DNA from: Burhinus oedicnemus
Lineage: Eukaryota; Chordata; Aves; Charadriiformes; Burhinidae
Assembly: GCA_008921705.1 (NCBI GenBank)
Contig: VFFE01007606.1
Coordinates: 28,963-92,962, forward strand
DNA: 64,000 nt
Direction of reading: 5' to 3'
The notes under the pieces are model-generated. The model was not told where the DNA came from. It did no database searches and saw only the letters and a list, made by a program, of their open reading frames with translations. The translations under genes and the position numbers were made by a program. This document shows positions 54,464-64,000 of the stretch, piece after piece (within the stretch, counting starts at the first letter, position 1; each line of letters starts with the position of its first letter).

Positions 54464-54655
54464 GTGGTCTAGTGATTAAAGTACACATTGAAGAGATCCG
54501 CAGAGAACAGGAGGAAGAGGGGTCTGAGAAGGGAAGTGGGAGCTGGCTTCTGTTCCTGGCCACTGATCTGCTGTGTGACCTGGAGCAAATCCCATCTCCT
54601 TTCTGTGCCTGCTTTTTTCTTTTAATGTCAAGTGGGATGATGTCCCCTACCTAGT
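54464..54655 (+). mobile_element. MIR (CORE-SINE) element
   Basis: The order of landmarks matches MIR. A tRNA-like head TAGTGATTAAAG at about 54,470 corresponds to TAGTGGTTAAGAG in MIR. The core CTGCTGTGTGACCTGGAGCA at about 54,569 corresponds to AGCTGTGTGACCTTGGGCA, and TTTCTGTGCCTGCTTTTTTC corresponds to CTCTGTGCCTCAGTTTCCTC. AATGTCAAGTGGGATGATG corresponds to the ...TGTAAAATGGGGATAATA stretch. A diverged A/G-rich insertion of about 45 bases separates head and core. MIRs were active before the mammal-sauropsid split, so this is a very old insertion. The 144-codon frame across it is a by-product. Confidence 0.7.
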
Positions 54656-56431
54656 TCCCAGGCAGGGGAGAAAGGCAGACTCATTACTATTTCCCATATT
54701 ACGGTTACTCTTGGCAGCCACATAGAGGTCAGACCCCTTTTGCTGGAACATCTACGTGGTGAGAGCCCTTGTCTTGAACATTAGGCAGGCAGAGGAAGGA
54801 GCCGTGCCATGTTGCAAAAGGGGACAGAGTCTCGGAGGAACTGGATGCTTTACCAAAAGTCTTTGCAGAAGCCAATGGCAGAGCTAGGAATGGGACTGTT
54901 GACATAGGCATCACCACCCAGTCTTTTGAAGAAGTCCTCCCCTCAGAGGCAGCATCATTTGCTACCAGCTGTGGATTTATGTTATTACCGGTTTATTGGT
55001 CACTTCAGGCTGTGGGACAGAGGCTAATCCGTAGAGAAGTGGCTGAAATTCTCAGAATGTCATCGCACATGAAATGTGTTGATGTCCTCAGATGAGGCCT
55101 TTAAAAAGTGTTTCAGAGCACCAGTGAAGTGGTTTGACACAACAAATGCAAGGCTACGACATGATTGTTCCTCTTTTCTGCCAGATCTAAGGTGCTTTCA
55201 TGGTATACCTGAAGTGCAGCAGGCTCCCTTTGGAGCTACCTGTTTGCAGTTGTTCTGTGGGAAGTGACAGCTTGTACAAAAATATCTGTTTCTTACTGCA
55301 GAGCATTTATAACTGACAGAGGATCAGAAACAGCCAGAGATGCCTTCTAAAATGATGTGGCCACTGCAACAAGAATAGGCTGAGCACATTTTAAAATGAA
55401 ACACTAACAAGTAGGAGTGGAGAAATGAAAAGCCGTTGCTGTTTTGGAGCAAGAAAAATGGCAGGGCTTGGGTAACAAGCATAGCTTAGTGACATCAAAA
55501 TACAGCTCCGAAGGGAATGCTTTTGTTTATATACATGTGATGGGATGGGATAAGAGGTGTTGAAAATAGTCTCACCTCCACTCTCATCCTAGCTTGCAGG
55601 GTCATTTCTGTCAGCCTGTGGATTTAACCGTTCTTTGCAGTCTCACATGATGAGTTCCTCACTGTAGGTATTGCAAGAATTAGTCTCCTTGCCAAAATCT
55701 GCTGGTGCATTGAAATCCTGCCTGAATCAGGGCTGAAGTGCCATTTCAAGATCTGCAACAGCTGCAGCAGCAATGGGGGAGGTAGAAAGGTGTCTGGAAG
55801 TTTTATAATGGTAGGAATAATGCTGTTGGCAAACTAGACAGTTAGAAATTACTGTTGGTTTAAAGAATCAAAGGAATGTGAGTCTGTTTACAAGCAAATA
55901 AACATAGAAGTAACTAGCAGAGCTGTATAGGACCTAGAGGAATATGTACCACACTTGTCCCCTCTCAGAGAATAACTTGTTGGACACCCCCAAAGCTGTA
56001 GATGCTAGAATAGACATTATTGAACCAGAAGATCCTTACTAGTGCCAGCCTTCATAAGAAACACCTGTGAAAGCAGGAGAAAGATCAGCAGAGAAGACAG
56101 AGAGCTGGGAGTGCTCAACCTTGTGTTGATTACCCAGTTAATCCTCCGCACCTTAAACATTTCAAATATTTCATGAATGACTCCCCACACCTTTCAGGCT
56201 TGGGCTTTTTCCATCTGCGCAGAGAGATGCTGATTTGATAAAGCTTTATTTTCTTATGCCTGGTGAATAGTTACCATGGGAAAATAGTATAGCTGTCTTT
56301 TGCAAGTTGAGATGGGTACAAGTATTTCAAACCCATGAGGGCATTAGGTAGTTCTGTGTACCTGGCTACCAGTAATGCCTACTGTATGATGCTTAGTGCT
56401 TTCTTCATTATCAATCTCAGCAAAGAAGCTA
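54656..56431. other. Non-coding stretch with one reversed SINE-like piece
   Basis: Apart from the antisense SINE-like block at 54,818-54,928 nothing is recognisable. No open frame above 65 codons and no RNA gene was seen. Confidence 0.45.
54818..54928 (-). mobile_element. Probable reversed tRNA-derived SINE (MIR/CORE-SINE type)
   Basis: ACCAAAAGTCTTTGCAGAAG, then CCAATGGCAGAGCTAGGAAT and GGGACT, runs parallel to the reversed MIR-type block GCCCAAGGTCACACAGC...GTGGCAGAGCTGGGAATAGAACC. Preceding GGACAGAG fits the reversed GGCACAGAG block. The element is diverged and short. It lies about 160 bases from the forward MIR, in the opposite orientation. Confidence 0.4.
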
Positions 56432-56520
56432 CAGAGCCACAGTTTCTTCTAGTGGTTTGAAGAAACCTCTGGAGGACTCTAGTCCAACCTCTCACAAGGC
56501 TAGATGGGGCAAGATTCACA
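56432..56520 (-). mobile_element. CR1 LINE remnant, antisense, 3' end
   Basis: AGAGCCACAG, then GAAACCTCTGGAGGACTCTA and GTCCAACCTCTCACAAGGCTAG, resembles the reversed CR1 3' end (AGAATCACAG...GGGACCTCTGGAGGTCATCTAGTCCAACCTCC...). The same landmarks are seen at 24,364-24,420. It is a short, diverged piece with no coding content. Confidence 0.6.
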
Positions 56521-59500
56521 TTACCCAAGCCAGGTGGAAATTATCCTGTTCACTAAGGAATTGGACTTCTCTTTACCAGAACGTATCTTTGGAGTTAAAG
56601 TTGAGAACACTTTTACACAAAGAAAGTGATAGAGTGGATAGAACTCCTCTGCGTGGACACAGTAGGTCCTTTCCCTGTTTGTATCTGGGAATTATGGTCA
56701 TGATAAATACACGGGGCTTCAACTGTAATGAAGGAGCACTTACTGAGTGAAGTGCCAGTGTCTCCATGTGGCTTGTGAATTATAAATTCTCTTTAACCCA
56801 TCCTCTAGCATGGATTTATGAAGCAAACGCAGTTGTACAAGTGACTCAAAGCCCCGTATCTCTCAATCTATATGCTGCGTGCATGTTATCAGGCAGGCAG
56901 AAAGCTGTACCTTACTGTGCTTTAATTTATTTCCATAATACAAGTGAAGTCAGAAGGGACTTGGCAACAATAGTTCATTGTTGTTTCTTCAGTTATTTCA
57001 TGGCGTGCCCTACTGCAGAGCTCATAAATTCAGGAGTGGGGATCACAGGACAGCATTCCCTGCTGCAGCGAGGCTTCATGACTGCCGAAGCCCCTTCCTG
57101 ACATATATTTGTAATTCAGACCATTGAGAAAAGGCTTTGGGCAGGAGGTTTCTTCCCAAAAATAAATATGAGGGCAGGAGTTACTTCTTTGGGGTTTTTT
57201 TTGGTCTGAGCTAAAAATAAGCTTTATAGATCATTGCTTCCATTTGGGAAGGGGTGTGTTTTATTACATTGGATAATCTCATCTTAATCTGTTACTTTCA
57301 TATTTGGATCGTGATACATGAGAGCGAGCCTTTTCATACTAGTTTATACATGAGGGAGCATATGCTCTGATAACATTCTGTGTGTAGCTCTTAAACTAAC
57401 CATTGTTCCACATGGACAAACAGGTGGAAATTACCCAGCACTATGCTGGAGAGATCGTGCTGTCCAGGCAGCGAGGGCCTCCACTGAGATTTGTGAAAGA
57501 ACAACTCTCTTTCTGCATATCCTGATTTCAACCAACTCCTCAAAGCCTTCAGTCCCGTTTTGTCTTTTGTATTTTTTAGTATTTAGGGTGGAGACTGTAT
57601 ATTCTATGAAGCCACAGTAATAAGCACAATGGACTTTAAACTCAGCTGGGACCTCTGTGGGCTAATGAAAACTGAATTTATTATGAATATTTAGACCTTT
57701 CATCAGCAACAGAGCCTGCAGATTTAATCTTGCAACCTTTAACTGGAAATACTTTTTCTGGACACAAATCCTTGCTGCACACCCAGTCATTCGTCTCCTG
57801 ATTGGCAGTGATATCTCATGCCATGCTCTTTTCTGCATTAAGCAGCATTCGCTCACGGGGTGCCGGCCCCTGGACTCAACAGCCCTGTCTCTGCCTATGT
57901 GAGCAGACCAAGAACAGGAATACAGAGCACCTCTCTTCTTTACTCTCCTGCCTGAGAAAGTAGCAGAGGGATAGATCTTGTCTTCTGCTTAGCTGTGTTT
58001 TATAGGATGACTACTCACCTCTTTCTAGCTGTATTTTAATTGCTTCTACAACCACATGATAAATGCAAAGCTCAGAGAATCCATTCAGGGAGAAAAACAA
58101 AGGACTAGCAATAAAGTTGGCATTTTCTAATGTATTCTTCCTCACAGAGACTTCTGGTGATATACTGGCCTGTATAAACTCATCTTTCAGCACAAGGAAG
58201 ATTTGAAAGCATTCAGATCATGTACACCTTATCTGTTATGCAAGTAATAAATAATAATAATTTGCAATTACTTCCTAATGCAATTTAGTTCTTAAAGAAG
58301 AGCTCAAAGTAACCTCCCTTTTTCCTAAAGTGGCTATGACACAGGCCCCAATGGGGCTGATAAGGATTTAATTGTGGCATCAAGTAATTTATTTGATGTA
58401 GAACAGCAGGAACTGAAGTGGAGCAGGTTAGCTGAATGAGTATCACATTGTCTTAAGACCTTTGCTGACATTCAGCTGTCGGGGAGATAATTGTAAAACA
58501 GGAAGGTGACTTTTTGCCTTTTAGGTCTAACCTTCACTGTTTTGGACTCTGGACTTTGCAGGAGAGTTTCACCCTTAAGGTACCCATAGTATCAAAAGCA
58601 CAAAGCTTTTGGATTTTCTTGGTGACGTAGGTTGATTTAAATTTGCAGGGAGTTAATGAATCTCTCCTCAGTAATTATGGCAGTACTTCAGAAGATTTCC
58701 ATATTGCTATATTCTTTGTGATCCCCAGGGAATGAACCATAAGCTGCTTTGTTGCAGAGATGCGACACTTTTAGCATGAATCAGATGGTAATATTTAAAA
58801 TAATGGCCATGCTAATTCCCTTAAACTTTGTCCTATAAAGCAAGGCCCACATGGTACCTGCTGGACAGTGAAGGAAAACATCTAATGTGATTCCGCTGTG
58901 ATGCATTGTTTCTGGTTTCAGCTTTGCAGAACACGAACGGTGGTCTAATTGTGCAGTTCCAGTTCCGCTAGCTTCATATGGTCAAATCCTATGGGTCAGG
59001 TCTATGGATAGTGGCCTGGAGGCTACCTCCATAACCTCAAGCAACACATTCAGGGACACAGCTGACCCCACAAATCACTGAAAAAAATGCACTAAAGCAG
59101 AAACAATGCCAGTTGCAAAGATGTGTGGTAGGGCAGTTTGCTCAACAGCTCATAGATTGCAGTTGGATACAAACATTGAGGAAAATAAAGATGCTAATAT
59201 ATATCTCTAATGCCAGTTATTCTAAACAACAAGCCTCTAGCTCAGACCACCCAAGCATTTTCTGTGTCCAAGTATTCTTGCAGAGAGCAGACTTTGATGA
59301 GAACGCGCACATAATTGCAGAGTGGAGTGCCCTTGCAGGGTGAGAGCAAAGCTCCATCTAGCACCATTTCCTACCTCTGGTAGTGGCCAGTAGCAAATTG
59401 CCTTTTATCTGCCTTTTGAAAATGAGTTAACCAGGTGCTGTGTTATATGACATTCGATGCAAGTTTGGGGGAGGATGTGGCCTCCCCTGCCTTTGTTTTA

Positions 59501-62500
59501 TACTTTCCTATTCAGCAGAAGTAGCAGAATGGGCCTTTGAAAACAGTAAAACCTAGGAGATGTGATATCTAGTACTAAAATTGTACTAACAGTTACTACT
59601 TGATTCCTATCTTGAATCAAATGTGGGTGCTTTTCAGGCTTACTCTGTGTCCTCTATTTGTTGTCCTGTGCCATTAAGGCCTTGCAACAGCTGCAGAAAA
59701 GCCTCCAAAGCAAGGCAAACCCTACCCCTGCTCCTCCCTTCCTTTTAAATTTAAAAAGTGTCTCCCGAACATCGTCTCTTCTGCTGACAGCTCAGAATTG
59801 GGTCCCTGGTGAAGAATTGTGTGTGTTTTAAGTTTGACAGATTAACTTGTGTCTGCATTTTTCATTCCTAAGGATAAATTGTACAAACTGTAGAGTAAAT
59901 AACACTTTCTGCCTTCATAGCCTTGTAAAAGCTTCTAGCTGCCATCACACATTATCCCCCCAACAATGCAAGGATTCTGTTAATGTTTGACATCAGATTT
60001 TTTTGTTTTCATGCTTACAGGATAGAAAGGTAGAAGAGCACCAGATAAACTGGACTACCAAAAATCAGGGAAGAAACAGACATGAAGAGTAAATTCTACA
60101 ATGACATCTTTCATGAAAATATTCGTCCTTTTCTTTAGGGACATCACAGATCTTGACTGTTTATCAACTTGCTACAAATATAGGCTTTCATTGATAGATG
60201 ATTATGGCTCAGTTTCTGGACTGGCTGGGACTTGGCTGACCTACACCAGTCGAAAATGTGAGCCAGCTGTTACCACTACCTCTGACTCTTCGCACTCCGA
60301 AATGAAGGCTCTCCTCTGCTGTATTGGTCTCTCAGCCCCCTCCGTATCCTTATCAGCTACTTTGTTTCTTCGGTTTTCCCATGATTCTCCTTTCACTGCT
60401 TTGTGGCCCAGTTTGCAGAACTATTTTTGTTAGCAGTCTTCCACTCCCACGTTGCAATGGATTAAGAGCTTGTAATTGCCATTGCTTTAAACTCCTAGTT
60501 AAAGAGCTGGTCAAAGCAGGTTTAATCAAGACAGCAGCAGCTGCCCGGCTACAGAAAGGCTCCCAGTACTGGCAACAAGCCGCAGGAGTTTTTAAGAATA
60601 CATCCCTGGTACCTGCGGGGCCTGGGGCCTTTCAGGGCAGACTACATGCGCATAAACAAGGCCCTGCTCCCCGTAGGCCTTCTTGTGCAATCCTGAGGTG
60701 GTGTTTGGTTTGGGTTTTTTTTCCCCATACACTTCACTCTCACCACTGAGATCTCCTTGTGAGCAGAAGCCAGCAGCTTCTCAGCATCACACCATGTGCT
60801 CAGTCCCGGCTGTCTCAACACACAGCAGACCTGATCGTGTACGCTCAGACTCCGCAGAAAAGGGATTTGGCCACAAACACTCCTTCAGATTTTTCTGGGA
60901 AAAAAAAAATCTCATCCTAAATATGCATATAAGGGATTTTAAAATCTCCTATTTCTCACTTTTGCACCGAGTTTCTCCTTCACACGGCTGCTTCCCTGTC
61001 CCTGCTGCCAGAGTGGGGAGGGACTGTGCAAACTTCCCTGGCAGTCTTGCTAGCAGCATTCAACAAATTCCTCCATGGAGAGTCTTTAATAGCAGTCGCC
61101 CACAACTCCTCATTGTGCTTGTTCACTCCTCTCCCAGCTGCTGCCAACACGGAGCCTGCTGACCCACTTCCTCTGCGAGCCTCTTTCATCTTGGGTTAAT
61201 TCCCAATGCCTCACAAAAAGTGGGAAACCAGGCTATCCATAGTATTTGTGCATAGAAGGGAGCACATCCATGTGAACACACAGCAGGAGCTGAGATTGAC
61301 TGTTGATGCAACATAACTGTAAGTGCAATGTAAACACTGAGGCAGCAGATGATTCGATGCTGAACGAGGCAGGTTGTTCAGTCATAACTGAAATGCAATT
61401 TGTTAGTCACAAGGGTTGTTATAGCAGGCTCAAATGGAGAGAGAAGGAGGGGATGGGAGAAGAGAAGGGAGAGCTAGCCTGTTTTCCCAACAATTACTGG
61501 CAGGGGGATGGACACTGGGTGTTCTGCAGCTCCCTCCCTTGCTTGCTCCCTTCCCTGCAAGGACTTTTTGCAAGTCTTCGTAAGGGCATAGAGAGGTTCA
61601 ATTGCAATCAGGATTTGTAATTTTAATTCTTGCCAGCATCTGCATAGTTATTGCTATTGAATGTCTGTCTCCAAAGTAATCCTCAGTTTCCGTGTGGCTC
61701 AAAATCAAGGTTGCTTGGCTGCCAATACAGTGCCTCAGCCTGAAAGTCCCAGGAATCTTTGTTACTTTCTTTATGGAGGAGCACAATGAAGAAATTCAAA
61801 AGTCTAAGCTGTAGACGGAAATATTGTTTTCACACAATATGCAAATAAAGCGTGGAACTCCTCAGAGCAAGTCCAGGATACGGCAAGATTCAGCAAGGGA
61901 GCAGAATCTGCACTTGTCAGAGATAATCCCACATTCGAGGAGCGGAGTGTCCTGTTTAAAAACATTGTGTAACTTCCAGCAGCTACATACAGACCTGACA
62001 TGCAGCATCTGTTAGCTCACACCCTTCTAAAATGAGGATTCTTGTACTTTGGAGCAGAGGACACAGGCTGGGCTGGCTTCAGAAGTTCTTTTGTTTTACA
62101 TCCCCCTCCCACCTTTCCCCTCAAACAAAAATTTACTATTGCTTCAAATAATGTTATATTTTCTTAGGATAAAATGCACTGATGGCATAGCCTGAAAGAT
62201 TAGTGATGAATACTCTGCACAGCCCTGTGGAAAGCTAATGTTTAGGGATCAATTAACCTGTCACACCAGAAGCACCATCATTTTCAATGCAGTCATGCCT
62301 GATTTACCCCAGTATGAGAGAAGAATCCCATTTCTTAGTGGTGGGAAGCTGACATGATCCAAATGTTACAGAAAAAGAACATCTGAGAAACAGACTCTAG
62401 GACTCCAAAGAAAAGCTGCATTTCTTCTATCCCTTTTGCATAAACTCATTGCGATGATTTTTAAGAACAAAAAACATAAATATGGGATGATGTCATTCTT

Positions 62501-64000
62501 TACTCTCAGATTTCAGTGCTAGGGTACTCCCCTAGGCTTTAAAATCTGTCATCTGGTAGTTTTGGAAAGAGCAAGGTGAGGACACACTGGAAAGCTCTAA
62601 TAAGGTGATGAGACATGCCCCAAAACTTCACATCAGTTTTTGTTATGGTTGATTTTCTTCCACAGTAGCTATGTATGCCAAAAACAAACTTGCCAAAGCA
62701 TTAAAAATAGCTCAGTAATTGAGACTGCCATAAAAGATTTTTTGAGGAGAAGGGAGAAACTTGTTTGGAACAATGAGATCTTAATTTTAAGATTTTGAAA
62801 TCAGATTTCTTTAAGTGGACAACATTTATTATTAGATGTTACACAAAGTTATTTTTCTTCCCTAGCCCTGTTTATTCTCCTCCCTCCCTCCCTCTCTCCC
62901 TTCCTGATCTCATTTGCTGATGCAGATCTCAAATCAGCACACATCAGAAGCTCCCTTGAAAGGTAAAGCATATTTTCAGTGTCTGAATATATTCTGGTAA
63001 ACAGTGAGGCATATCTTAAGCAGGGAAGTAGGGAGCATCTCATTGATGAAGCTGCTTATGGGAGAAAATGCTGAAGGGCAAAAGAAAGAGACTTGAAGCT
63101 AACGACAAATGCACAGAGACACACAGACTGCATCCAGAAGAAGCCTACCTACAGGCCTTCTCTAGATGGACTTTCAAGCTTCTGTGTTCAGGGATGGGAG
63201 AGATGCAGCAATCATCATAGGGTAACAGCCAGATATGCTCAGCTTAATGGGCTTTTTTCTGCACTGACTTCTTTATCGAGTTTAAACAAATTGAGCTGAC
63301 CTTCTCACATGCTACACCTTCGAATGTGCCCACTGGAACAGTAGATTAACAAGGGAGAACTGCTCTGTCCAGGCTGAGACCTAATGGTCGGCATTAGAGT
63401 TGCAAGTAAACCAAAAAAAGTTATGCTACCTCTAATGGCTGGTAATTTTCAAAGCAGGATGGAGACTTCACGAAGGCTGATTGCCTAGGCAATGAGTAAG
63501 GACTATGTGACCAGATCCCAACTGAGGCCCTCCTTGACTCTCCTGGTATTAATCAAATATATTTAAGAGTTATCAGGAGAGAAACAGCCTCCAGCAGAGA
63601 TACCCCCATCACCTGAACTCATCTTGAGTTTTGCTGCAATGAACCAATTTGCATTTCCACTTTTCTTACGCTTTCAAGGTAACGTGCATTTTCACCAACC
63701 AGAGCAGCCTCACTGCACAGCCTCAAGGGGTTAAGGGACATTCACGAGGAGTTAACTCTTGAAGGCTGATTATGGGGTAAAGACAAGACTTCAAGAAACA
63801 TCACGAGAAGTAGGCAACGTTCACTAGAACAATGATTCTGGCTCTCTGCTAGTCAAAACCTTTCTCATTCAGCAAAACGCAGATAAAACACTTGGTGAAT
63901 TTCTGGCTAAAATGCTGTTAGCTTCTCTCTGGAAGAAATCCTGTCTTAGCTACAAGTATTGTTTAGATTATGAACTCAGTCTGACTTTGAAGCAGTCTAG
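56521..64000. other. Non-coding stretch
   Basis: No gene, RNA gene or clear transposon is recognisable. Open frames reach 159 codons (60,683-61,162) but show no domain. Blocks rich in TAAT/ATTA cores occur at 58,220-58,420 and 58,760-58,870. A TCCC-type simple repeat lies at 62,876-62,905. Confidence 0.45.
62876..62905 (+). repeat. Pyrimidine (CTCC)n simple repeat
   Basis: CTCCTCCCTCCCTCCCTCTC is followed by TCCCTTCC. The other strand is a GGGA/GGA purine repeat. It explains the basic Glu/Arg-rich tail of a short frame on the - strand. Confidence 0.85.

Noticed and set aside
54132..54654. Overlapping 143- and 144-codon frames on opposite strands
   Set aside because: The + strand frame runs into the MIR element and the other is its shadow. 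Neither looks like a protein family.
60683..61162. 159-codon frame on the + strand
   Set aside because: No domain, no splice context, overlaps another frame of similar length.
1..64000. Bacterial-type systems, CRISPR arrays, tRNA or rRNA genes, familiar microRNA seeds such as let-7
   Set aside because: None seen on reading. The window is vertebrate non-coding DNA; a covariance-model search would be needed to exclude small RNA genes.

Overview
This is vertebrate nuclear DNA, most likely from a bird and at least from a sauropsid. Three retrotransposon pieces match the 3' part of CR1 LINEs, one of them with a 230-codon open frame of the CR1 ORF2 C-terminus. There is a retroviral LTR at the left edge, old MIR/CORE-SINE-like pieces, long AT-rich stretches with no open frames, and one CpG island. 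Nothing suggests bacterial or archaeal genes, operons or CRISPR.

Layout. 1-380: 3' portion (or all) of an endogenous retrovirus LTR. 381-29,480: AT-rich non-coding DNA with a CR1 on the + strand (10,063-10,880), a MIR-like SINE split by a 23-A run (20,192-20,340), a CR1 on the - strand (24,364-24,926), a strong CTCF-type motif (16,676-16,690) and several simple repeats. 29,480-31,480: CpG island, interrupted by an 881-base run of N (29,892-30,772). At its right side the - strand carries an ATG, 17 codons of hydrophobic signal-peptide-like sequence and a consensus splice donor (30,863 to 30,812). This is the only place where I can argue for a cellular protein-coding exon. 31,600-64,000: non-coding DNA with slightly higher GC, a forward MIR (54,464-54,655) followed by a reverse SINE-like piece (54,818-54,928), a short CR1 remnant (56,432-56,520) and several homeodomain-core-rich stretches that look like conserved non-coding DNA but cannot be shown to be so from one sequence.

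Interpretation. The simplest reading is the promoter and first coding exon of a secreted or membrane protein gene on the - strand, with the left 30 kb lying in its first intron and the right 32 kb being upstream DNA, possibly with a divergent transcript. I could not identify the gene: 17 signal-peptide codons are not diagnostic and the sequence beside them is missing. All other open frames are short, unrelated to known domains and best explained by chance, by transposons or by low-purine strands. I did not find an undescribed biological system. The most useful leads are the unidentified first exon beside the assembly gap, the purine-rich shoulder of the CpG island, the CpG-rich LTR and the CTCF-type sites.
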